In this document: positions 25,690-37,137 of the stretch, piece after piece
How positions within the stretch are numbered: the first letter of the stretch is position 1
How the letters are laid out: each line of letters starts with the position of its first letter
Source: Thermothelomyces thermophilus ATCC 42464
Lineage: Eukaryota > Ascomycota > Sordariomycetes > Sordariales > Chaetomiaceae
Direction: 5' to 3'
Length of the DNA stretch: 64,000 bases
Assembly: GCF_000226095.1 (NCBI RefSeq)
Contig: NC_016473.1
Coordinates: 3,410,001 to 3,474,000, forward strand
Notes under the pieces: generated by a model
Seen by the model: the letters and a program-made list of their open reading frames with translations, nothing else
Databases searched by the model: none
Told to the model about the DNA's origin: nothing
Program-made: the position numbers and the translations under genes

Positions 25690-26336
25690 GAAACGAAAGT
25701 CGTATTTTACACGTTACTATGCTTCCTTTGCTTAGAACATCGCTAAGAACGGTTTTATTGTTATACCTTACTCTTGGTACGCGTTATAAGGCCTTATCTA
25801 TGAAATGATCGTATATATAAAGCGTTATAAGGCCTATGTTCGTCGAGGTCGTTCTTACGATGGCTCTAGCATCCTGCTTTCTTCCTATAAGCTCATTTCC
25901 CTTTTTTCTTTTTTTAGTACTATAATTCCTAATGTTCGTTCTAATAGATCGTATTCTTTAGAAGTAGCATTGTATTAAGGATACTAAATATTATACTAAA
26001 CTTAAGCTAGATAAATCCTAATACTATCTAGAAGAAGCCTAGCGTAAGTTATTTGAAAAGCTTATATAGCTCTAGCGTCTTCGTTAGTAGAAGGAGTTTT
26101 TAGTAAAGAAAGGTGCCGATATAATGGTATATGGTTTATCGACCTTAGATAAGTTAGAGGCAGTTAAGCGGCAAGAGTAGTAAGAGGCGCCTACTATGCC
26201 CTTGTTAGAGATTAATGATGCTATTAATACTATCGACTAAGGCGTCGTCTTTAGTTCTATCCTAGGTTTTCCTTTAGTCAATCCGGGTTCTGCTAATAGA
26301 ACTATTCTAGTTTCTTAGGGTAGTTTAAATTCTTAA
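25690..26336 (+). pseudogene. Antisense Zn2Cys6-like/coiled-coil gene of E1, broken by RIP
   Basis: At 25769-25858 six tyrosine codons (TAC, TAC, TAT, TAT, TAT, TAC) stand exactly at the spacing of a fungal Zn2Cys6 cluster: X2, X6, X8, X2, X6. Each is one G to A step from Cys, and element B of the same subfamily keeps two of them as Cys. A coiled-coil-like region with an LRxQKEF core follows (about 26070-26190). The C-terminal tail resembles that of the A2 protein. Start uncertain; stop TAA at 26334-26336. Confidence 0.65.
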
Positions 26337-29300
26337 CTAGTTCCTATAAGTTATCTTCTAGTCCGAAATCAAGCTATTTGACTAGGTACTATAGTTTTCT
26401 ATTAATGATACGTAAATCTAGAATTTCTTTAACGTCCTATTCTTTCTCTTCGTCCTTTACTTTAATATATATAGCAACCTTAGCGTTCTTTAGTGCTGGT
26501 TTAAGAAGTGAAATATAAAAAACATCTATCTATAGTTATATAGATAATAGTAACGATAGTTAGTAGTTAGATGTCGAAATTCGTTCTTTAATAACGAAGG
26601 GTCTGACCTTCTTAAAGTCTAGCTTTATGCTTAGTCGTTTGGTTTATAAGTTTTGTATGATTAGGTAGACTTTGTCTCCCTTCTCTAGGTAAGGTCCCTT
26701 AAGTCTATGTTTATCGTAGTAGTTCTTTATTCTAGTCTTAATAAACTTGAGTTCCTTTTTAAGCTTCTTATATAATATATACATTTGTTCTACTTTGACT
26801 ACTGCTCTCGGCACTATAACCTCTAGTTCTTACCTAAGGTCTACTTTATATCTGTAGTTCGCGAAGAACGGTATGACTTTAGTCGTTTCCGTTAGTGTTA
26901 TATTATAAGCGAGTTATACTATTAGCAATAGTATAACTTAGTCGTCTTGCTAGTAGTTAATGTAAGAGTAGAGGTATTACTTAACAACTTAGTTTAGTTA
27001 CTCCGTTTGTCTATTAATCTGTAGGTAGTATACTATCAACAGCTTGCTATTAACGCCTAATCGTTACATTAACGCTTACTAGAACTTCGATACGAACTTG
27101 GTATCTCTGTTAGTGATCTATTTTTATAGCTAAGCATATACTAATGTAACTTACTAATAGATTACGTCTACTAGCTATTTAGCTATCTAAGACTCCTTAT
27201 AGGGAAAGAAGTATACCTATTTAGTTAGGCGATCTACTATAGTAAGAATACTATTGTAGGTTACTCCTATAGCTATGTCCTTAGATTCTAGCAGCTTTGT
27301 AATAAAGTCCATTGTAACCGAGCTCTATAGTTTGTTAGCTGTTAGCAGTAGCTAAAGTAGCCTATACGGCTTATATTATACCGTTTTGCTTCGATTACAG
27401 ATGTTATAGTCCTATATAACTTCCTTAACTCGTGCCGTTAACTATAGAAAGTCGTAGTATTTCTTAACTTATACGCTAGTCTTCGTAACTCCTTTATATC
27501 CTCCAAGTTTCGACTTGTAGAGTTCTTAAATCATCTGCAGCTATTGGTCCCTATTATAAATATATACTTTGCCTGGGTACCAGAGTTTCCCATCTCTTTC
27601 TTCCACTCTATTAGGTACTAGTAATCTAGGTACTACTTAATACCATACCTCGTTAATCCTTTCTTCTCGAAAGATTATATAACATTCTAGGAACGAGTTA
27701 AGTAGATGATCTTCTATAGGTATCTACGTTTTATAATGTAGCGTCCTATCCATTCGTTCCTTGAATAACGGTAGTGTTATTTCTGTTCGTCCTTCTATAT
27801 AATCCGTTCGTCGGCTTAAGATATCTGCTTGTACGTTCTCTTTGCCTTTCTTGTAATAGATCTTAAAATTAAATTCTATAAGGAATTCTACCCATTATAT
27901 TTATTATCTATTAAGCTCCTTTGTCATTATAAAGTATCGTAAATTCTTATAATCTATATATACTTATACCGGTTTAATCGTACTACTAAGGTATAGTCGC
28001 TATTCCTTAAAAGCTTCGACAATCGTAAGTAGTTCTTTGTTATAGATTAGATAATTAAGACGTAGTCTATCGAGCTTCTTTAAAAAGAAGGCTATAGGAT
28101 ATAGCTTTCCTTATTCGTCTTGTTATCCTAATTGTCCTCTAATAGCATAGTCTAAAGCGTCTATTTCTACCTTGAATGGCTTCTTAGAATCTAGTAGTAC
28201 TAGTACTAGATCTTTAGTAATGGCGTTACGGATCTACGTAAATACTTACTCGTGCTATTCTTCCTATTAGAATTTAGTGTTCTTCTTAGTAAGTTCGTAT
28301 AAAGGTCATACGATCGCTCTAAAGTTCCTAATAAACATTTGATGGAAGTTTGTAAATCTAATGAAGCTTTGTATTTCCGTAACTAACGTTAATTATAGCT
28401 ACTCCTTAATAGCTTTAACCTTTAAGGGTTCTATCTAGATTTGTCCTAGGGATATTTCGTATCCTAAAAACACTATCTTCCTAACGTAGAATTCGCTCTT
28501 TTCTTTATTAACTAATGATTTATATATGTATAGCACGTCTAGCACTACTTTTATATACTTCTAGTATTTGTCTATCGTCTTAGAGAAGATAAGTATATTA
28601 TCGAGATAATATACTGTAAATTTGTTAAGAAAGGGTTGGATAGCTTGATTAATTAGGGCTTAGAACGTTGCCGGCGTGTTTATAAGTCTAAATAGCATAA
28701 TAAGGTACTTATAGTAGCTATAGTGTATCTTAAAGGCCGTTTTCTACTTGTCGCCTTCTTTAATCTATATATAATTATAGGCTAATAGCAAGTTAAGACA
28801 TATAAAATATTAGGCTCCTGCTAACTAATCTTAGAGCTATAAGATTAGCGGTAATAGGTATTAGTTTTTTATAATCTATTCGTTAAGTTACTAATGGTCA
28901 ATATATAACTATAGCTTTCTATCTTTCTTAGGTATAAATAGGATTAGGTAGCCTACTAGCAATATCGATAGGTAGATATATTCTCTTTAAAGGTTCTCCT
29001 CTAAATATCGCTTAAGTTCTTTGTTCTATATCTAGCTCGTATAGTAAATCTTAAAGAACTTTAGTTATACTCCTTCCTTAAGCTTAATCTCGTAATCCTA
29101 TAGGCCGTATTCTAGTAATCCTTCTAGATACTTCAGTTCGAATGCTAGGTGTCCCTTATATTCCTTTGGTACTTCCCTATTCTTGTCTCGTCTCTCGGTT
29201 TTCTAATAGTATACGAACTTGGTTCTGTCTATAGCGATACTAGCGATTTCTCCTATCTCAGCCTACTACTCCAATTATAGTACTCCGCATTTGTTAACGG

Positions 29301-29997
29301 AAAGAACAGCTATTGGCGGTTTAGCTCGTTCCTCCTATTGCGATATCGATATCGTTATCCTGCCTCTTCTAGAGTCTATAGTAGTCTATCCACTACTATC
29401 CGTCTCTTGCGGTAGATCTATAGGATATGCCTTCCCTTAAGCATCATCTGCTCGTAATCCTTATACGCTCCCTATTTTGCTAGTCAAATATAACTCCGTT
29501 TAGGGTTATAGGTAGCTACTATTCTTTTAGCTAATGTCTAGGTTATAATCTTTATACTATAGTAACCCTAATATTATATCTTTGTCGTTACTAATATCTA
29601 TAATATTAAATACGACTGCTATAGTCTTCCCTACTATAGTGATGTCGATCGGTTTAGTCTCCCTATATACCTATTACGTTAGAAATAGCCCTTTAACTAT
29701 ACTATACTTCTGCTTTATTCTCTAGGGTATCTATAGCTAATTTATAAGTGTCGGCGAAATTAGGTTTATCTCTACTCTATTATCTACTAGTATAAGCATT
29801 TCGTACTATTTCCATTATACTATTATCTATAGTCGCTTGTCTTACTACCGTCGTCTAAAGATTATAGCAATTTCCTATATTTCTGCTAGGAGGTCTTAAT
29901 ATAGTGGTCTCTTACGCTAGTTCCTCCTATACTATACTACTACTTGCCGCTCTACAGGTGTTAATGGTTTCTAGGCCCCTTAAAGGGCCCTAACCCG
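26150..29997 (-). pseudogene. pol of E1, RIP-degraded
   Basis: Minus-strand copy of the chromoviral pol. The YLDD segment (near 28590), integrase zinc-binding region and GPF module are recognisable between many stops. It overlaps the gag end at the frameshift region. The 3' end is approximate because it runs under the antisense gene. Confidence 0.86.
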
Positions 29998-32220
29998 TTT
30001 CCTAGGTCAGTACTAACCTCTTTAGTTATTTAGCTAATAGCAGCTTTGTCAATTGTACTTATTTCTATAAGCCATTAAGTGCTTACGGCTTCCTACCATT
30101 AAGTCCGTTCTGCTTTTCGTCATATATACTATAGCTTTATCTAAAGCTCCCAAATTTGCTATTTCTTTTTATTCGCGTGATAGAGGTAATCGTTACTCTA
30201 GTACGAGTCCTATATATCTCGTCCTATTCCGTAGTACCTAGGCTAGGCTCGTTTTAGAACTACCGTAATACTTTCTAGATTGTAGGCTTCGATCTTCTAG
30301 AGCAATTCGGCCGCTCTATTTTCTATATTGTAGACCTATTCTATAGCGCGGAGGCTTCCATCCTTATTTCCTTGTTAGGTTAGCTAGTAATTGTTTTTAA
30401 ATTTATCACGGAAGTAATATCGGCATTTGTATACTATATACTAGAACCAGGGCACTTACGTATATGCCTTATATTAGGGGTATAGTCGTGTAGCATTGCC
30501 TAGGAGGTATTAGAATTCTTTCCTAAATCCTTCCTATTATATATAGACTATAGGTACTCTAATACTAAAGTAGGAGTATTTCTTCTAATAGCTTTCCTAC
30601 GTACGCTCGTCTTTTCCGCGGTTTATATATATAAACTAGTATCCTAGGTTCTACACGTCATTACTAAATTACTAGTCATTAAGGTACTTGATATAGCTAT
30701 CAGGCCTATCATATATTATAGGCTATTCTCTTTTAATAGTTTCTATAATATATTAGAGTTCTTTCGTTTCGTCCCTTATCTTATCACTCTACTAGGCAAG
30801 TCGAGTCAAGCGCCTATTCTATTTATATAGTTCTATATTAAGTCGGAAAACTTTATTATAGTACTATTCGATTTATTCCTAGAGGAATAGAACATTAGGT
30901 CTAGGTCTTTCGATTCCTTAGGTATCGATTATCTACAATCTATCCTACCTCTATATAACTATAAAATCTCACTGCCTTAAGGCTAGGAGAATCGAAATTG
31001 GTAGTATATATTTTCCTACCGTGTCCTATTTAGCAAGACCTATCTCTAGGTCTATAGTAACTAGTTTAGAGTATAGTGCTTGTTCGTCTTCACTGTTACT
31101 ATTATATTCAAGACTATCCGTGTCACTGCCCCTATCTTTATAGCTTATAGCCGCTACTTTAATAACGTCTTTAGTAGTTTCGTTAATAACCGTAATTTCC
31201 TTTTTAGGGACTATCTTCTACTCTTTCTTTAGGCTTTGACATTCTCGCTTATAATGCCCTTTCTTTCTATAGTTATAGTAGGTAATATTAGACTTGTCTT
31301 TAGTTATCTTCTTCTAGTCCTACTTCTATATTATCCATATCTATAGCTCTAGGGTACGTCCTATATAAGGTACTGACATATACTCGCTTTTTCCTATTAT
31401 TAGCCTTAATTATAGTTTCGTTTATTTAGCCTTGTTTCTATTACTCTTATATATAGAGTTAATTATTAATTCTAATAGCCTATATAATATATTTGTCTAG
31501 GGTTTTAGGCTAATTATACTTATATAGCTTGTCTTTACCCTTTTCTATTAAGCCGTTATAGAATAATTATATTAATACCTCGTTATTAAGCTAAGACTTA
31601 AGTATATCCTATCCAAACTATAGAGTATAAGAGGCTATTAACTTAGTCTATTAGAGATTAGCAAGTCTTTCTTATATATAAATCTTCTCGTCTTTGTCGC
31701 TAATAACCTTCTAAAGCTCTTCTTCGAAACGGTCGTAGGATCGAAAGACTACCTATATAAATATATCTCGGTCGTCTTTGTCTTCCTAAGTAAGGTAGTC
31801 ATTCTATATAGGCTCGAACCATCTAAGTGCCTTGCCCTTTAATCTTATGGCTATATAGAGAACTTTAGCTTTATTGTCTAGAAACTTATCGTCATTAAGC
31901 CGGAAGTAAGATCAAAGGTTCATTAGGAATCCTACGAGATCCTCTTTAGTTCCTCCGTATTTGCTAGGTAGTTTGATCTTAATACGGCTCGCTTTAGCAG
32001 TCTCGAGCGCCTTAATTTTAGTATAGGCCTCGTTAACTAACTTCTATAAGTGCTTTTCGCCGTTCTCGAGTTCCTTAATTCGGGCTTAAGTAGCCTTATC
32101 TCTCTAGTCTAACTCCTAGATCTGCTAATAGAGTTAACTAAGCTAAGCAAGCAGCTGTTTGGCTGTAACGTTAATAGCTATATCGATGTTAAGGTCGAAG
32201 TTACCTCCGTTCTAAACTAT
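29961..32220 (-). pseudogene. gag of E1, RIP-degraded
   Basis: 2260 bp, two bases shorter than intact gag. The start codon position reads ATA and the stop is the shared TAA. The CCHC region lies near 31240-31280. Stops are frequent. Confidence 0.86.
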
Positions 32221-32247
32221 AATAGAACAAAGGGAGTAATAGCAATA

Positions 32248-32698
32248 TATAACGAACCTAACTTAGACTTCTTCTAAAAGGGTTTAGACGAAGGTAGATT
32301 AAGTAAGATAAGTAGGCAGGTCGTCTAAGGGATTTGGTAAAGCTAAAGGGTTTATAATAATACTAGAATTATCTCTTATAGTAATTAGCAATGCTTAGTA
32401 TAAGTACTATAATTATAGGTTACTATTACTAGTAAACTCCTAAAGTCTACCTAACAAGTGACTAGCTAGCTAGCTATATATATATAATTGTCTGTTCTTC
32501 TTTAATAGTTATTATCAGTACTATTTTTCCTTTTACCTTGTGATTCTATATTATCGACGGTAATATGTTATTATCACTAGTAAAGACCTTAGTCTTAGCG
32601 GTGATAATCTTCTAATTAGTCCGTTAAGTAATTAGCTATCGGAATGTCCTACGTCCTAGCTATAGCCTGCTAGGCTATCTATATACTTATCCGTGACA
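32248..32698 (-). repeat. 5' LTR of E1 in element sense
   Basis: Partner of 25102-25552. The adjacent primer-binding region reads, in sense, TATTGCTATTACTCCC. This is the D/F/E1-type pairing segment (GTTGCTATCACT) after RIP. Confidence 0.92.
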
Positions 32699-32703
32699 CT
32701 TCG

Positions 32704-34877
32704 TCAATCATACTCATTTCTATAAGCCATTGAGTGCTTATAGCTTCCTACTATTAAGTCCGTTCTACTTTTCGTCGTATATACTATAGCTTTATCTAAA
32801 GCTCCTAAATTCGCGATTTCTTTTCGTCCGCGTAATAGAGGCAGTTATTACTCTAGCACGAGTCCTATATGTCTTGTCCTGTTCTACAGTACCTAGGCCA
32901 GGCTCGTCTTAGAACTATTATAATGCCTTCTAGATCGTAGGCTTCGATCTTCTAGAGTAATTCGGCCGCTCTGTTTTCCATATTGTAGACCTATTTTATA
33001 AGGCAGAGGCTTCTGTCCTCATTTCCTTATTAGGTCGGCTAGTAATTGTTTTCGAATTTGTCGTGGAAGTAGTATTGGCATTTGTATACTATATACTAGA
33101 ACTAGGGCACTTGCGTATATGCCTTATATCAAGGGTATAGTCGTGTAGTATTGTCTAGGAGGTATTAGAATTCTTTCCTAAATCCTTCCTATTATACGTA
33201 GATCGTAAGTACTCTAATGCTAAAGTAAGAGTATTTCTTCTAATAGCTTTCCTACATACGCTTGTCTTTTCCGCAGTTTACACGTATAAACTAATATTCT
33301 AGGTTCTATATATCGTTACTAAGTTACTAGTCATTAAGGTACTTAGCGTAGCTATTAGGCCTATTATATATCATAGGCTATTCTCCTTTAATAGTTTCTA
33401 CGATACGTCAGAGTTCCCTTATTTTGTCCCTTATCTCATTACTCTACTAGGCAAGTCAAGTTAAGCACCTATCCTATTCGTATAGTTCTATATTAAGTCG
33501 GAAAACTTTATTACGGTACCATTCGATTCGTTCCTAAAGGAATAGAACATTAGGTCTAGGTCTTTTAATTCCTTAAGTATTAGTTATCTACGATCTGTCC
33601 CGCCTCTATATAACTATAAAACCCTACTACCTTAAGGCTAGGAGAATCGAAATTAGTAGTACGTATTCTCCTGCCGTATCCTATTTAGTAAGACCTATCT
33701 CTAGGTCTATAGTGACTAGTTCAGAGTACGGTGCTTATTCGTCTTTACTATTACTATCATATCTAAGACTATCCGTATTACTACCCCTATCTTTGTAGCT
33801 CGTAGCCATTACTTTGATAACGTCCTTAGTAGTTTCGTTAATGACCGTAATTTCCTTTCTAGGGACTATCTTCTACTCTTTCTTTAGGCTTCGACATTCT
33901 TACTTATAGTGCCCTTTCTTTCCGTAGTTATAGTAGGTAACATTAGACTTGTCTTTAGTTATCTTCTTCTAGTCTTGCTTCTATGTTATATCTATATCTA
34001 TAGCTCTAGGGTATATCCTATATAAGGTACTAATATATGCTCGCTTTTTCTTATTATTAACCTTAACTATAATTCCGTTTATTTGGCCTTGTTTCTATTA
34101 TTCTTATATATAAAGTCGATTATTAATTTTAATAGCCTATACAATATATTTATCTAGGGTCTTAGGCTAATTGTAACTATATAACTCGTCTTTAACCTTT
34201 TCCTTTAAGCTATTATAGAATAATTATATTATTACCTTATCGTTAAGCCAAGACTTAAGTATATCTTATCTAAACTATATAATATAGGAGGCTACTAACT
34301 TAGTCTATTAGAGATTAACAAGTCTTTCTTATATATAAATCTTCTTGTCTTTATCGCCAAAAACCTTCTAAAGCTCTTCTTCAAAATAGTTATAGAATCA
34401 AAAGACTACCTATATAAACGCGTCTCGGTCGTCTTTGTCTTCCTTAGTAAGGTAGTCATTCTATATAGGCTTAAACTATTTAAGTGCCTTACCTTCTAGT
34501 CTTATAGCTACATAGAGAACTTTAGCTTTATTATCTAGAAACTTATTATTATTAAGCTAGAAGTAAGATCGGAGGTTTATTAGAAATCCTACAAAATTCT
34601 CCTTAGTTCCTCCATATTTACTAGGTAGTTTAATCCTAATATAGTTTACTTTAGCGCTCTTAAGTACCTTGATTTTGGTATAGGCCTTATTAACTAGCTT
34701 CTACGAGTGCTTTTCGCCGTTCTCGAGTTCCTTGATTCGAGCTTAAGCAGCCTTGTCTCTCTAGTCTAACTCCTAGATCCGCTGCTAGAGTTACCTTAGC
34801 TAGGCAAGCAGCTATTCGGCCGTGACGTTAGTAGCTATATCGATATCAAGGTCGAAGTTACCTCCGTTCTAAACTAT
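32704..34877 (-). pseudogene. gag main part of element F, RIP-degraded
   Basis: Resumption of F gag after E1, running back to the start position (complement 34875-34877, ATA for ATG). The gag core and CCHC region (about 33880-33930) are recognisable between stops. Confidence 0.86.
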
Positions 34878-34904
34878 AATAGAACAAAGGGAGTGATAGC
34901 AACG

Positions 34905-35332
34905 TGTGATAAACCTGGCTTAGACTTCTTCTAAAAGGGTTTAGATGAAGGTAGTTAAAGCAGGATAAGCGTACAGGTCGTCTAAGGGATTTGGTAAAGC
35001 TAAAGGGTTTATAATAATACTAGAGTTGTCTCTTATAGTAGTTGGCGATGCTTAGTATAAGTATTGTGATTATAAGTTACTATTACTAGTAAACTCTTAG
35101 AGTCTACCGTAATAAGTGACTATCTATATATATATATAATCCTAGGATTACTAGTAGTTGTAGTAATTCTCTATACTAGCTTACCTGGCCTATGTTGTAA
35201 GCTAGTGATCCTTTGCTAGGATCATTTCTTACTAAGTGTGATCTTGTCTTAATTAGTCTATTATTCCTTTGGCTTGATTGGCCCGTTTGTGCTAGTGGCT
35301 CAGGCGGCATCTATATATATATTTCCATAACA
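34905..35332 (-). repeat. 5' LTR of element F in element sense (D-type U3)
   Basis: Begins TGTGATAAACC and ends TTCCATAACA, 428 bp, like the D1 LTRs in reverse. The neighbouring primer-binding segment is AGTGATAGCAAC on the plus strand, intact and without RIP change. Confidence 0.88.
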
Positions 35333-36417
35333 TATAGGGGAGAGGGGTAACCCCTAGGGGACCCTAGCCCTTACTACTATATCCTCTGTTTCCTAGCTAT
35401 CAAACTAAAGGATAGCTACTCTATCCTATAATCACTCCCTAACCTAGACTACTAACCACTTTGGGAAGCCCTGGCTCTGTAAAGTGGCTAATAGCCAGAT
35501 ATAGTTAATAGTATCGAAAGCCCTTGAGATATTAAGCTGTAGGAGGGAGGTAGCTGCCTTGTGCCTCCAAGCCTCCTAAACCTGGGCCGTAATAAGCCGG
35601 ATAGCTAGTTCGGTAGACCTATGTTCCCGGTTGCCTATTTGTTCGGCTAGGAGAAGCCTATAGGCCTCTACGACGGCCGTCATCTTCCGGGCGACTATAG
35701 CCTCTAGTACCTTGCCTACTATTAGCAAGAACGCTATAGGTCTATAGCTACCTAGGGTAAAGTAGGCCTATAGGGGTTTGCCGGGCTTACAGAGGACTAC
35801 TATCTTGGCCCTTTTAAACTGGGCCGGGAAATAGCCGAGCCGTAGGCTCTCCGAGGCTAGTTTAGCTAGTATCTGGTAGAGCGGCCGCCTATAGGCCTTT
35901 AATAGGCCTATAGGAAGGAGGTCTTCCCCTAGGGCTTTCTATAGGGCCGCCCTAGCCAGTACTACCTTGACTTTGCCTACTATAACCTCCTAGCTTATTT
36001 TGAACTTCGGCTCCTAGTGGTCATTTAGATCCGGGTCGTCGATATCCGATAGGTCTGCTTCCGGGTTCGGAAAGAACTTATTAGCTAATGCTCTAGCCTT
36101 CTGTTAGTAGGTTATAAGCCCTCTTTTGAAGGCCGGGAGCTTTAGAGGGTCGATTAGTAGGTGGCTTTGTAGCCTTGCCTACCGCTCTAGTCTCTATAAC
36201 AGGTCCGGCCGGTTAGTTGCCTCTTATAGCGTAGCTCTCTAGCTTTTGGTCTTCGCGGCTATAATGGTCTTAGCCTAGTCCTATAGGGCCTGCCGAAGTG
36301 CTTCCTATATATAGGGGTTTAGGGTACCCCTATAGGCCCTCTCTACCTTCTTAGCCCTCTTCTAGGCCTCTCGAACCTCCTTTGTCTACTATCGAGCTCG
36401 TTTGCCGCCTGTACTAG
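35333..36417 (-). pseudogene. LINE (Tad1-like non-LTR retrotransposon) reverse transcriptase remnant
   Basis: On the minus strand a frame with RIP stops reads through the linker and fingers-palm of a non-LTR reverse transcriptase. It includes a Lys-Pro-Gly-Lys motif, GSYRPIA-like residues, an AFDT motif (from D-x-x-x-A-F-D-T) and a final G-x-P-L-S-P-I motif, where F inserted. The FADD catalytic part would lie left, beyond F. The 5' side continues a few codons past element B (51539 to about 51560). The match to the Tad1/CgT1 clade is from family knowledge; the clade is not proven here. Confidence 0.75.
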
Positions 36418-36591
36418 TGTCATAGATAAGCATATAGACGGCCTGGCAGGCTATAGCCAGGACACGGGACATTCCGACAGCTAATCACTTTATAGACCAA
36501 TTAAAAGATTATTACCGCCAAGACTAAGGTCTTCACTAGTAATAATAACATATCATTGTTAATAATATAGAATTACAAGGTAAAAGGAAAA
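36418..36591 (+). repeat. 5' LTR of element B, left piece
   Basis: U3 part beginning TGTCATAGATAAGC. It is interrupted after GAAAA by the A2 insertion and resumes at 44109. Confidence 0.9.
36587..36591. repeat. Target-site duplication GAAAA, left copy (A2)
   Basis: GAAAA directly abuts the left LTR of A2 and is repeated directly after the right LTR at 44104-44108. Five bases is the usual duplication for Ty3/Gypsy integrases. Confidence 0.92.
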
Positions 36592-37005
36592 TGTGACGAA
36601 CCCAACTCAGACTGCTTCTGAAAGGGTCCAGACGGAGGTGGGTGAAACGGGACAAGCAGGCAGGTCGTCTGAGGGATTCGGTGAAGCCAAAGGGTTCACA
36701 ACAACACTTAGAGTTGTCTCTCACAGTAATCAGCAATGCTTGGTATGAGTACTGTGATTGTGATTGTTACCACTGGTGAACTCCCAGAGTTCGCCAGAAC
36801 GAGTGACTATATACAATTTCCTTGTCCTTTCCCCCTTGAGTCTTGATCGTGCGATCGCTGCTGCGATCCTGCGATCGTTACCCAAGTGCTCGTCTTGATC
36901 GAAGTGCGATCACTGCGATCACTTCCTGATTGGTCCTTAGGTCTTGTGGTTCCTGATTGGTTCTGTGCGCCTTGCCGGGTCGCCTTATGCAGCCAAATCG
37001 TGACA
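36592..37005 (-). repeat. A2 LTR, left copy (3' LTR in element sense)
   Basis: 414 bp, beginning TGTGACGAAC and ending AATCGTGACA. It carries, on the plus strand, five copies of TGCGATC between 36850 and 36920 and two ATTGG (CCAAT in sense) within a duplicated TTCCTGATTGGT at 36923-36934 and 36950-36961. No difference from 43690-44103 was found by eye. Confidence 0.96.
36850..36920. promoter_or_regulatory. Cluster of five TGCGATC heptamers in the A2 U3
   Basis: Copies at 36850, 36862, 36870, 36905 and 36914, all in the same orientation; the right LTR has the same set at 43948-44018. The flanks also contain GATCG. Such repeats in U3 often bind transcription factors. Which factor binds is unknown; the element's own antisense Zn2Cys6-like protein is one speculative candidate. 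Confidence 0.5.
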
Positions 37006-37010
37006 CGATG

Positions 37011-37020
37011 CCCCTCCTTC
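37011..37020 (-). promoter_or_regulatory. Polypurine tract of A2
   Basis: In sense GAAGGAGGGG, followed by CATCG and the U3 start TGTCACG. It lies directly upstream of the 3' LTR, as expected for the plus-strand primer. The purine run is conserved in the other chromoviral elements of the window. Confidence 0.8.
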
Positions 37021-37022
37021 AG

Positions 37023-37042
37023 GTCTTTCGTCCTCGAAAGAC
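37023..37042. other. Conserved inverted repeat beside the PPT of A2
   Basis: Perfect 8-bp arms GTCTTTCG and CGAAAGAC with a 4-base loop. In the B, D and C types the arms read GGCTTTCG/CGAAAGCC or close to it, so the second base pair changes on both sides. A neighbouring block containing TTTCAAATAG (about 37053-37062) is also shared. Possible roles: RNA structure for PPT selection, or promoter of the antisense gene. Confidence 0.6.
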
Positions 37043-37137
37043 TCCGGTCCGTTTCAAATAGCGCCATCATCCCCTGTCTGTACGTAATTGCGTTTCCCAG
37101 TTTCTTCCTTCCTTTGCCTTCCCACGATGTTGTCGAG

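Larger units (their letters stand above)
25102..32698 (-). mobile_element. Element E1: complete RIP-degraded chromoviral Gypsy element, B-type U3
   Basis: A 7597-bp element with two 451-bp LTRs (25102-25552 and 32248-32698). The TSD is CTTTG/CTTCG (25097-25101 and 32699-32703). Order in element sense is LTR, gag, pol, antisense gene, PPT, LTR. It is inserted in gag of element F. Confidence 0.93.
32699..35332 (-). mobile_element. Element F (right part), RIP-degraded, D-type U3
   Basis: F is spread over 16615-16841, 24408-25101 and 32699-35332 because D1 and E1 inserted into it. Its 5' LTR (in sense) is at 34905-35332 and TATAG follows as the putative TSD. Its other end lies left of the window, beyond H. 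Confidence 0.88.

Noticed and set aside
36741-36780. Possible tRNA-like or CRISPR-like repeats in the LTRs.
   Set aside because: The short repeats are LTR promoter elements. There is no cloverleaf or regular repeat-spacer array.
36886-37137. N-terminal extension of the antisense frame into the LTR (84 extra codons).
   Set aside because: The extension reads through R-less U3 repeats and is specific to the A-type U3. The inner ATG at 37138 gives the MAD start also seen in D1.
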